The translations under genes were made by a program, and so were the position numbers. Positions 33,125 through 40,685 of a stretch of 64,000 nucleotides of DNA are shown one piece after another. Source of the DNA: an uncultured Oscillospiraceae bacterium (GTDB taxonomy: Bacteria > Bacillota > Clostridia > Oscillospirales > Oscillospiraceae). The first letter of the stretch is position 1. Each line of letters begins with the position of its first letter. The notes under the pieces are model-generated. The model ran no database searches. It was given only the letters and a program-made list of their open reading frames with translations, and was not told the origin of the DNA. The DNA lies in assembly GCA_934561515.1 (NCBI GenBank), contig CAKTGM010000005.1:42751-106750 (forward strand). Reading direction: 5' to 3'.

Positions 33125-35092
33125 ATGGCTGACATTGATAAGAAGATTCAGGATCAAGCGATCGTTGAAAATGAAGCCGACATCGGCACTGCCGCCGATG
33201 TCGACGAGATCATGAAAAAATACGACCGCGAATCCAACGTCCGCATCTGGGAGGGCACGCCGAAGCAGATCGTCCGCTTCGTGCTGGCCGGCTTCATGGC
33301 CTTCATGGTTTACATGAACCTCTGGGCGACGTGGAGCGGCCAGATCCGCCGCTGCCTGTTCGTCGGTATGGTCGTTCTCTTTACGTTCTTCGTCTACCCG
33401 GCGAAGAAGGGCGACGTCAAGCCCAACCATATGCCGTGGTACGATATTCTGCTGGCGATCGTCGGCTGTATCCCGTATTTCTATTACGTTGCAAACTTCA
33501 AGCGCATCGTCGGCATGGGCATTGCCATCGGCCAGACGGAGGTCATCCTCGGCGTCATCGGTATTCTGGTGCTCGCTGAGTGCTGCCGCCGTGCCGTCGG
33601 TGTTCCCATCCTGTGCGTGGCGGGCGTGTTCATCCTTTACGCGTTCGTCGGCCGCCACATGAGCCTTCAGCTGGTCGTGTACAACATTTTCTACACCACC
33701 AACGGCATCATCGGCACGCCGATCTCCGTCTGCTCGACCTACATCGCGCTGTTCCTGATGTTCGGCGCCTTCCTTGAAGCGACGGGCGTTGCCAACTTCT
33801 TCATCGACTGCGCCAACGCGCTGGTCGGCTGGGCGAGCGGCGGCCCTGCAAAGGTCGCGGTCGTTTCCTCCGCCCTCTGCGGCATGGTCTCCGGTTCCTC
33901 CGTCGGTAACACCGTTACCACCGGTTCCGTCACCATCCCGATGATGAAGAAGACCGGTTATCCCGGCGAGTTCGCCGGCGCGGTCGAGGCGGCTGCCTCC
34001 ACCGGCGGTCAGATCATGCCCCCGATCATGGGCGCTGCGGCGTTCATCATGGCGGAAATGACCGGCTTTGAGTATTCCAAGATCATCGTCCGCGCGATCC
34101 TGCCCGCGTTCCTGTACTTCCTCGGCATCTTCCTCGGCGTGCACTTCAAGGCCAAGAAGCTCGGCCTCAAGGGTCTGCCGCGCGAAGAGCTGCCCAAGTG
34201 GGGCAAGCTCCTTCCCAAGATCTACCTGCTCCTGCCCCTGGTCCTGCTGGTCTACATGATCGTCAGCGGTCAGACCATGGCCAAGAGCGCCATCTATGCC
34301 ACCATCGCCGCCATCGCCGTCAGCCTCATCAACAAGGATGACCGCATGACCCCGACCAAGTTCGTCAACGGCCTTGAAAACGGCGGTAAGAACTGCATCT
34401 CCATCGGTATCGCCTGCGGCATCGCCGGTATCATCTCCGTGTGCATCACGATGACCGGTCTCGGCGGCAAGCTCATCACCTACGTTGTCAGCCTCTCCAA
34501 CGGTCACCTCATCATCGCTCTGTTCCTGACGATGATCTGCTGCATCGTGCTCGGCATGGGCGTTCCCACCACCGCGAACTACATCATCATGGCCTCCACC
34601 TGCGCGCCCATCCTCATCAACGGCATGGGTATGCACGTTCTGGCTGCGAATATGTTCGTCTTCTACTTCGGTATCGTCGCCGATATCACCCCGCCCGTCG
34701 CGCTGGCTGCCTACGCAGGCTCCGCCATCGCCAAGGCTCCCCCGATGAAGACCGCCTTCAACGCGACCCGTCTCGCCATCGCGGCGTTCATCATCCCCTA
34801 CATCTTCGCTTTCAACAACGCGATGATCTTCGTCGGCGACGACGTGACCGTGTGGAGCGTTGCGTCCATCACGATCTCCGCGACGCTCGGTATGCTCTCT
34901 ATCGCCTCCGGCCTGATGGGCTATCTCATCCACGACCTCAAGTGGATCAGCCGCATCGCGCTGATCGCCGGCGGTCTGCTGATGATCATCCCCGGTACGG
35001 TGAGCGATCTTGCCGGCTTTGCGGTGCTCGCTGCCATCTTCATTCTCCAGACCATCGAGAACAAGAAGGAAAAGAAGGCCGCGTCCATATAA
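33125..35092 (+). CDS. TRAP transporter fused permease subunit (DctQM type)
   Basis: Integral membrane permease of 655 residues combining the small Q and large M subunits, the standard TAXI partner. A soluble start (about 1-50) is followed by four Q-type membrane segments and then the M domain, with GSSVGNTVTTGSVTIPMMKK, STGGQIMPPIMGAAAFIMAE and GMGVPTTANYIIMASTCAP as family hallmarks. Translation starts at ATG 33125 with AAGGAGG. Last gene before a strong terminator. Confidence 0.95.
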   Translation: MADIDKKIQDQAIVENEADIGTAADVDEIMKKYDRESNVRIWEGTPKQIVRFVLAGFMAFMVYMNLWATWSGQIRRCLFVGMVVLFTFFVYPAKKGDVKPNHMPWYDILLAIVGCIPYFYYVANFKRIVGMGIAIGQTEVILGVIGILVLAECCRRAVGVPILCVAGVFILYAFVGRHMSLQLVVYNIFYTTNGIIGTPISVCSTYIALFLMFGAFLEATGVANFFIDCANALVGWASGGPAKVAVVSSALCGMVSGSSVGNTVTTGSVTIPMMKKTGYPGEFAGAVEAAASTGGQIMPPIMGAAAFIMAEMTGFEYSKIIVRAILPAFLYFLGIFLGVHFKAKKLGLKGLPREELPKWGKLLPKIYLLLPLVLLVYMIVSGQTMAKSAIYATIAAIAVSLINKDDRMTPTKFVNGLENGGKNCISIGIACGIAGIISVCITMTGLGGKLITYVVSLSNGHLIIALFLTMICCIVLGMGVPTTANYIIMASTCAPILINGMGMHVLAANMFVFYFGIVADITPPVALAAYAGSAIAKAPPMKTAFNATRLAIAAFIIPYIFAFNNAMIFVGDDVTVWSVASITISATLGMLSIASGLMGYLIHDLKWISRIALIAGGLLMIIPGTVSDLAGFAVLAAIFILQTIENKKEKKAASI

Positions 35093-35109
35093 GACACTGC
35101 ATATCAATG

Positions 35110-35143
35110 AAAAAAGAGACTGCCGAAGGCAGTCTCTTTTTTT
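35110..35143 (+). terminator. Terminator of TAXI-TRAP operon
   Basis: 15-bp stem AAAAAAGAGACTGCC with GAA loop and a T-run. Confidence 0.95.
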
Positions 35144-35205
35144 GCGCCCGCCGGGCATTTTGCGGGGGAGGGACGCATACGATGAGCCGACGGGAGGTTG
35201 ATCGT

Positions 35206-35949
35206 ATGCCCAAAATTTATTTAAGCCCCTCCACGCAGGAGTGGAACCCCTATGTGACCGGAACTGGCAGCGAGGAATACTGGATGAACCTGCTGGCGGA
35301 CGAGCTGGAGCCGTATCTCTATGCCAACGCCATCGCCTTTGTGCGAAACCGCCCCGAGATGACCGCCGCGTCCTCCATTGCGCAGGCGGAGCAGATCGGC
35401 GGCTTTGACTTTTACCTTGCCCTGCACTCCAACGCCTCGGGCGCGGGACAGGCGGGGAAGAACCGCGGCATCATCGTCTTCTACTACCCGACGAGCGAGG
35501 CGGGGAAGCGCGCCGCCGGGCTTTTTGCCGCGCAGCTTAAAAAGGTCTACCCGCTGCCGGAGCTTGTCACGACACAGCCGACGACCGCGCTCGGCGAGGT
35601 GCGCCGCCCGAGCTGCCCTGCGAACCTCATCGAGATCGCCTATCACGACAACGCCGCCGACGCAAGGTGGATCGAGGGCAGCCTCGACGCCATCGCGCAG
35701 GCCATCGCGCGCGGACTGTGCGACTATTTCGGCCTGCCGTTTTTCTACCCGCAGACGCCGCGCGAGGGCGTTGTTGCGACGGCAGGCTCGCCGCTTTTGC
35801 TGCGCGCCTATCCCGCGATCGACGGCGCGGTCGTCGCGCGCATTCCGAACGGCGCGAGCGTACAGATCTATGCCAGCCGCGACGGATGGTATTCCGTCCG
35901 CTACGGCGAGACGCCCGGCTACGCGGCGCAGGCCTACATCCTCGCCTGA
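35206..35949 (+). CDS. N-acetylmuramoyl-L-alanine amidase with SH3 domain
   Basis: Amidase_3-like peptidoglycan hydrolase (residues 1-180) followed by a bacterial SH3 domain (about 185-247), 247 residues. The catalytic region shows YLALHSNASGAG (zinc His) and NLIEIAYHDN (catalytic Glu). The usual first zinc His in DPGHGG is replaced by SPSTQEWNPY, a pattern shared with a clostridial/phage amidase subgroup. No signal peptide is visible, so it may act in the forespore, by lysis, or be non-classically exported. ATG 35206 has GGGAGG 8 nt before; ATG 35182 is a possible earlier start. Confidence 0.85.
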   Translation: MPKIYLSPSTQEWNPYVTGTGSEEYWMNLLADELEPYLYANAIAFVRNRPEMTAASSIAQAEQIGGFDFYLALHSNASGAGQAGKNRGIIVFYYPTSEAGKRAAGLFAAQLKKVYPLPELVTTQPTTALGEVRRPSCPANLIEIAYHDNAADARWIEGSLDAIAQAIARGLCDYFGLPFFYPQTPREGVVATAGSPLLLRAYPAIDGAVVARIPNGASVQIYASRDGWYSVRYGETPGYAAQAYILA

Positions 35950-35974
35950 AGCGCACGTCCGGCGCGACTTTTCC

Positions 35975-36003
35975 TTGACAGACGGTCACAAAAAGTTTAC
36001 AAT
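35975..36003 (+). promoter_or_regulatory. Promoter of rny
   Basis: TTGACA (35975-35980), 17 bp, TACAAT (35998-36003). Confidence 0.85.
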
Positions 36004-36108
36004 ACACTGTGGATTTATGGAGGGGAGAGAAGGGGATCTCCCGTTTGTGATTCAAAACCCATGGAATAGATCATCGCACCGATCAAAAAACGCACACAGG
36101 AGGAATAC

Positions 36109-37662
36109 ATGATCAGCTATCTCTATGCCGCGCTGATCGCGGCCGGGACGCTCGTCATTGGCATTCTTCTTGGTATTTGGATTCGCAAGAGAGCCGCTAA
36201 GAGCGCCGAGGAGAAGATCTCCAACGCGGACGAAGAGGCTCTTCGTATTGTCAACGAAGCGATCAAGAGCGCTGAAAACAAGAAACGCGAAGTTATGCTG
36301 GAGGCAAAAGAGGATATTCTGCGCTCCAGGAACGAATACGAGAAGGAAGTCAAGGAACGCCGCGCCGAGCAGCAGAAGCAGGAGCGCAGGCTCCAGCAGA
36401 AGGAGGAGAACCTCGACCGCAAGACGGACGCGCTGGAAAAGCGCGAGGAGGCCCTCAACCAGAAGCACGCCGCTCTGGACAAGGAAAACGAAGAAATCAA
36501 GATCATCAAGCGCAGCCAGACCGAAATGCTCGAGCGCATTTCCGGTTTCACTGCCGAGGACGCGAAGAAGTACCTGATCGATCAGGTCGAGAGCGAAGTG
36601 ACGCACGAGACCGCGCTCAAGATCAAGGAACTCGAGCAGCGCGCCAAGGACGAGGCCGATTCCCGCGCCCGCGAGATCGTCGCCTCCGCCATCCAGCGCT
36701 GCGCCGCAGACCATGTGGCCGAGATCACCGTCAGTGTGGTGCCCCTGCCCAATGACGAGATGAAGGGCCGCATCATCGGCCGCGAAGGCCGCAACATCCG
36801 CACCATCGAAACGCTCACGGGCGTCGATCTCATCATCGACGACACGCCCGAGGCGATCACCGTCTCCTGCTTCGAGCCCGTGCGCCGCGAGGTCGCGCGT
36901 CTCGCGCTCGAAAAGCTCATCGCCGACGGCCGCATCCATCCCACGCACATTGAGGAGATGGTCAACAAGGCCCGCCGCGAGGTCGACGCCGTCATCAAGT
37001 CCGAGGGCGAGCGCGCCGTGCTGGAGACCGGCATCCGCGGCCTGCACCCCGAGCTTGTCAAGATGCTCGGCCGCCTGCATTACCGCACGAGCTACGGCCA
37101 GAACGTTTTGCAGCACTCCATCGAGGTCTCGCACCTTGCGGGCATGATGGCCGCCGAGCTGGGTGCAGACGTTTACGCCGCCAAGCGCGCAGGTCTGCTG
37201 CACGATATCGGCAAGGCCGTCGACCACGAGATGGAGGGTACGCACGTTGCCCTCGGCGTGGAGTTCCTGCGCAAGTACCACGAGAAGGACGACATCATCC
37301 ATGCCGTTCAGGCCCACCACAACGACGTGGAGCCGCAGACCATCGTTGCCTGCCTGGTGCAGGCGGCCGATGCGATCTCTGCCGCCCGTCCCGGCGCCCG
37401 CCGCGAGAATCTCGAGAACTACATCAAGCGTCTCGAGCAGCTTGAGGAGATCACGGGCAGCTATCCCGGCGTTGACAAGGCCTATGCCATTCAGGCCGGC
37501 CGCGAGGTGCGCGTCATGGTCAAGCCCGAGCAGGTCAGCGAGGACCAGATGGTCATCCTGGCGCGCGAGCTTGCCAAGAAGATCGAGGAGGGGATGGAAT
37601 ATCCCGGCCAGATCAAGGTGCACGTGCTGCGCGAAACGACCGCGATCGAATACGCAAAATAA
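36109..37662 (+). CDS. rny: Ribonuclease Y
   Basis: Membrane-anchored endoribonuclease that starts mRNA decay; 517 residues, standard. One N-terminal membrane helix (about residues 4-24), a long charged coiled coil (about 30-190), a KH RNA-binding domain with GRIIGREGRNIRTIETLTGVD, and the HD domain with LLHDIGKAVDHE (His-Asp metal pair) and a KYHEKDD stretch. ATG 36109 follows AGGAGG. The ymdB gene after it is the usual neighbour. Confidence 0.97.
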   Translation: MISYLYAALIAAGTLVIGILLGIWIRKRAAKSAEEKISNADEEALRIVNEAIKSAENKKREVMLEAKEDILRSRNEYEKEVKERRAEQQKQERRLQQKEENLDRKTDALEKREEALNQKHAALDKENEEIKIIKRSQTEMLERISGFTAEDAKKYLIDQVESEVTHETALKIKELEQRAKDEADSRAREIVASAIQRCAADHVAEITVSVVPLPNDEMKGRIIGREGRNIRTIETLTGVDLIIDDTPEAITVSCFEPVRREVARLALEKLIADGRIHPTHIEEMVNKARREVDAVIKSEGERAVLETGIRGLHPELVKMLGRLHYRTSYGQNVLQHSIEVSHLAGMMAAELGADVYAAKRAGLLHDIGKAVDHEMEGTHVALGVEFLRKYHEKDDIIHAVQAHHNDVEPQTIVACLVQAADAISAARPGARRENLENYIKRLEQLEEITGSYPGVDKAYAIQAGREVRVMVKPEQVSEDQMVILARELAKKIEEGMEYPGQIKVHVLRETTAIEYAK

Positions 37663-37664
37663 GG

Positions 37665-37696
37665 AAAAGGCTCTGCCATTCGGCAGAGCCTTTTTT
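37665..37696 (+). terminator. Terminator after rny
   Basis: 13-bp stem AAAAGGCTCTGCC with ATTC loop and TTTTTT. Confidence 0.93.
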
Positions 37697-37706
37697 CATG
37701 CCTTTC

Positions 37707-37735
37707 TTGCCTTTTGCCCCGCCCCTTGCTATACT
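37707..37735 (+). promoter_or_regulatory. Promoter of ymdB
   Basis: TTGCCT (37707-37712), 17 bp, TATACT (37730-37735). Confidence 0.8.
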
Positions 37736-37766
37736 GAAAAGAAAAAACGCAAAGCGGAGGAACGCC

Positions 37767-38546
37767 ATGCTCTATCATATTCTGGCCGTCGGCGATGTGG
37801 TGGGCGGCTGCGGCATCAGCCACCTTGAGCGCCATCTGCGCGCCGTGAAAAAAATGAAGGACATCCACTTCGCCGTGGTCAACGGCGAGAATGCCGCGAT
37901 GGTCGGCCTCACGCCGGGAGACGCCGAGCGCATCTTCGCCGCCGGAGCCGACGTCATCACGCTCGGCAACCACAGCTTCGGCAAGATGCAGATCTCGGAC
38001 TATCTCGATGACTGCCCGTACATTCTGCGCCCGCACAACCTCGGCGCGCGGATGCCGGGGCGGGGATACGGCGTTTACGACTGCGGCAGGGCGCGCATCG
38101 CGGTGATGAACCTCATCGGCCGCTGCGACCTTGCCTTCAACGCGGACAATCCCTTCAAAACGGCGGACGCGCTGCTCAAAAACGATGAAAAGCCGACGTT
38201 CACCCTGCTCGACTTCCACGCCGAGGCGACGAGCGAAAAGCTTGCCATGGCCTACTACCTCGACGGGCGCGTGAGCGCCGTCTGGGGCACGCACACCCAT
38301 GTGCCCACGGCGGACGAGGAGGTCTTCCCCAAGGGGACGGGCTATATCACGGATCTCGGCATGACGGGCGCTGTGCGCAGTGTGCTCGGCATCAAGGTCG
38401 AGCAATCGGTCGAGACATTCCTCGGCGGTCTTCCCGGGCGCTACCGCGAGCCGGAGAAGAGCGCGGGGAAGATGCAGGGCGCGATCTTCACGCTGGACGA
38501 CGCAACGGGACTGTGCGTGGGCGTGGAGCGCATCGACGTGCGCTGA
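37767..38546 (+). CDS. ymdB: YmdB family metallophosphoesterase
   Basis: TIGR00282-family cyclic nucleotide phosphodiesterase, 259 residues; YmdB in Bacillus acts on 2',3'- or 3',5'-cyclic nucleotides and influences biofilm and motility. Metal ligands are visible in AVGDVVG, NGENA, ITLGNHSF, TLLDFHAEATSEK and WGTHTHVPTAD. ATG 37767 follows GCGGAGG. Its placement after rny is conserved in Firmicutes, linking it with RNA turnover. Confidence 0.94.
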   Translation: MLYHILAVGDVVGGCGISHLERHLRAVKKMKDIHFAVVNGENAAMVGLTPGDAERIFAAGADVITLGNHSFGKMQISDYLDDCPYILRPHNLGARMPGRGYGVYDCGRARIAVMNLIGRCDLAFNADNPFKTADALLKNDEKPTFTLLDFHAEATSEKLAMAYYLDGRVSAVWGTHTHVPTADEEVFPKGTGYITDLGMTGAVRSVLGIKVEQSVETFLGGLPGRYREPEKSAGKMQGAIFTLDDATGLCVGVERIDVR

Positions 38547-38580
38547 GAAGGCGCGGAAAGAGGAAGAAAGGGGCAAGACG

Positions 38581-39672
38581 ATGAGCGTGAAGATCATCCA
38601 CGCGGCGGACTTTCATTTGGACAGCGCCTTCGGCGCGCTGCGCGCGGACAAAGCGCGCTTACGGCGGCAGGAGAGCCGCGCGCTGCTCTCTCGCCTCGGC
38701 GCGCTGGTCAACGCACGCGGGGCGGATATCCTGCTGCTCTCGGGCGACCTTTTCGACGGCGAAACGGTCTACCGCGAGACGCTCGAGGCGCTCGCTGCCT
38801 CGCTGGGCGCGATGCACGCGCGCGTCTTCATCGCGCCGGGCAACCACGACCCCTACAGCGCCCGATCGCCCTACGCCCTGCCCATCTGGCCATCCAATGT
38901 GCATATCTTTGCGTCGGGCACGCTTGAGCGCGTGGTGCTGCCGGAGCTTTCCTGCGCCGTGTACGGTGCGGCCTTCACCTCCTCGGTGCAGGACGAGGGA
39001 CTGCTGCAAGGCTTTCACGCGCCGGAGGACGGTCTTACGCACCTCATGGTGCTGCACGGAGACCTCGCCGCCGATTCGCGCTACGACCCCATCACAAAAG
39101 AGCAGATCGCGCAAAGCGGGCTCGACTATCTGGCGCTCGGCCACACGCACCGCTTTGGCGGCGTGCAGCGCGAGGGGGCGACCTCCTACGCCTACCCCGG
39201 CTGCCCGGAGGGGCGCGGCTTCGACGAGCTGGGCGAGAAGGGCGTGCTCGCCGGAACGATTGCGCGGGGCAGCGCGGACATTGCCTTTGTTCCGCTCGCG
39301 GGGCGAAAATACGAGATCGCGCGCGTCGATGTGACGGGAAAGACGGCGGAGGAAGCGCTGCTTGCCGCCCTGCCCGCCGATCCCTCGCGCGACAGCTACC
39401 GCGTCGTCTTCACGGGCGAGACGGACGAGCGGGGGCTTGACCTTGCGCGGCTTGAAGAGCGGCTCGCGCCGCGCTTTTTCTCGCTGGAGCTGCGCGATGA
39501 GACGCGCATCGGCGAGGATGTATGGGCGCGGGCGGACGAGGACTCGCTGCGCGGGCTCTTCCTGCGCGAGCTGCGCGCGAAATACGATGCGGCGCACTCG
39601 GACGATGAACGCGCGCGCATCAGCCTTGCCGCGCGCTGCGGCCTTGCCGCGCTCGACGGGCGCGACATCTGA
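38581..39672 (+). CDS. SbcD/YhaO-like DNA repair metallophosphoesterase
   Basis: Calcineurin-like phosphoesterase resembling the Mre11/SbcD nuclease subunit, 363 residues. Metal-binding motifs in order: HAADFHLDS, LLSGDLFDG, APGNHDPYS, VLHGD and LGHTH. In Firmicutes such genes (yhaO) are normally followed by a large SMC-type ATPase gene (yhaN); here only a 54-codon frame and a terminator follow. ATG 38581 has GAAAGGGG upstream. It lies 34 bp after ymdB, so it is probably co-transcribed with it. Confidence 0.87.
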   Translation: MSVKIIHAADFHLDSAFGALRADKARLRRQESRALLSRLGALVNARGADILLLSGDLFDGETVYRETLEALAASLGAMHARVFIAPGNHDPYSARSPYALPIWPSNVHIFASGTLERVVLPELSCAVYGAAFTSSVQDEGLLQGFHAPEDGLTHLMVLHGDLAADSRYDPITKEQIAQSGLDYLALGHTHRFGGVQREGATSYAYPGCPEGRGFDELGEKGVLAGTIARGSADIAFVPLAGRKYEIARVDVTGKTAEEALLAALPADPSRDSYRVVFTGETDERGLDLARLEERLAPRFFSLELRDETRIGEDVWARADEDSLRGLFLRELRAKYDAAHSDDERARISLAARCGLAALDGRDI

Positions 39673-39694
39673 AAAAGGGAAGGGGAGAGCGAGA

Positions 39695-39859
39695 ATGTCC
39701 ATCTGGTACAGCAGACGAAGCAAGGAGAAAAAGCGCGTCACGCTCGGCGCGCGCTGCGATCGCGCATGGTTCACCGCGACGCTTCGGTACGATGCGCGAA
39801 GTCTCCTGCGCGCGGCGGAACGGGCGCTGCGCCTTTTCCAGAAATGCCGCAGGGCATAG
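39695..39859 (+). CDS. Possible 54-residue basic protein
   Basis: A short frame, strongly basic (many Arg/Lys), starting at ATG 39695 after an AAGGGGAGAG site and ending just before a terminator. I recognise no homology. Position right after the SbcD-like gene suggests co-expression. It could be a real small protein or a remnant left after loss of a downstream ATPase gene. Confidence 0.4.
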   Translation: MSIWYSRRSKEKKRVTLGARCDRAWFTATLRYDARSLLRAAERALRLFQKCRRA

Positions 39860-39868
39860 AATGCGAGT

Positions 39869-39904
39869 AAAAAGGCCGGAGGAACGCGTCCTTTCGGCCT
39901 TTTT
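39869..39904 (+). terminator. Terminator after SbcD-like unit
   Basis: Outer stem AAAAAGGCCG with CGGCCTTTTT and an inner GGA/TCC pairing. Confidence 0.85.
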
Positions 39905-39912
39905 GAGAGAGC

Positions 39913-39935
39913 TTAAGCAAGAATTAAGAAACAAC
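39913..39935 (+). promoter_or_regulatory. Candidate response-regulator box
   Basis: TTAAG occurs twice at 39913 and 39924, an 11-bp period typical of tandem OmpR/PhoP-family sites. It lies just upstream of the expected -35 of the regulator's own promoter, suggesting autoregulation. Confidence 0.45.
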
Positions 39936-39958
39936 TGCTGTTTTTGTTCGGAAACGGC

Positions 39959-39967
39959 TGGTACAAT
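39959..39967 (+). promoter_or_regulatory. Promoter of two-component system (extended -10)
   Basis: TG-G-TACAAT (39959-39967) with a poor -35 (TGTTTT), in keeping with activator dependence. Confidence 0.55.
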
Positions 39968-39986
39968 ACCAACATGAGGTGAGAAA

Positions 39987-40685
39987 ATGTACAACATTCT
40001 GATCTGTGACGACGAGCAGGACATTGTCAACGCACTCAAGATCTATCTCTCGGGCGGGGATTACTGCCTTTTTGAAGCGCACAACGGCTGCGAGGCGCTG
40101 GACGTTGTGGAAAAAAACGACATCCATCTTATCCTGATGGACATCATGATGCCGCAGCTCGACGGCATCGCCGCAACGGTGAAGCTGCGCGAGAAGAGCA
40201 ACGTGCCCATCATCCTGCTCACGGCCAAGAGCGAGAGCAGCGACAAGGTGCTGGGGCTGAACATCGGCGCGGACGATTACATCACCAAGCCCTTTGACCC
40301 CGTGGAGGTGCTTGCGCGCGTGCGCTCGCAGCTGCGCCGCTACACGCAGCTGGGGGCGAAGAAGGTGGAGGAGCAGGCGAACGTCTACACCGTCGGCCCC
40401 ATCGTGCTCGACGAGGAGAAAAAGAGCGTCAGCGTGGACGGCGACGAGGTCGCCCTCACGCCCATCGAGTTCAACATCCTGCACCTTCTCATGAAGAACC
40501 CCGGGCGCATCTACTCCTCCGCGCAGATCTATGAGCTGGTGTGGAAGGAGGACTCGCTGGGCGCGGAAACGTCCGTGAGCGTCCACATCCGCCACCTGCG
40601 CCAAAAACTGGAGATCAACCCCTCCGAGCCGCGCTACCTGAAGGTCGTGTGGGGGCTGGGGTATAAAATGGAGGACAAGAAATGA
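39987..40685 (+). CDS. OmpR-family response regulator
   Basis: DNA-binding response regulator, 232 residues. Receiver domain residues 1-120: acidic pair in ICDDEQD, phospho-acceptor Asp in LMDIMMPQLDG, and switch Lys in LLTAKSE. The winged-helix effector domain (about 130-230) contains TPIEFNILHLLMKNPGRIYSS and VHIRHLRQKLE, VanR/PhoB-like. Its last four bases overlap the kinase start (ATGA). Confidence 0.95.
   Translation: MYNILICDDEQDIVNALKIYLSGGDYCLFEAHNGCEALDVVEKNDIHLILMDIMMPQLDGIAATVKLREKSNVPIILLTAKSESSDKVLGLNIGADDYITKPFDPVEVLARVRSQLRRYTQLGAKKVEEQANVYTVGPIVLDEEKKSVSVDGDEVALTPIEFNILHLLMKNPGRIYSSAQIYELVWKEDSLGAETSVSVHIRHLRQKLEINPSEPRYLKVVWGLGYKMEDKK

Noticed and set aside
33122..35158. Long minus-strand frame opposite the TRAP permease
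   Set aside because: Mirror frame of a real gene; a His/Asp/Gly/Arg-rich translation with no recognisable family.
39695..39859. 54-residue frame as a remnant of an SMC-type ATPase
   Set aside because: It has no P-loop or coiled-coil sequence, so I list it only as a possible small protein.
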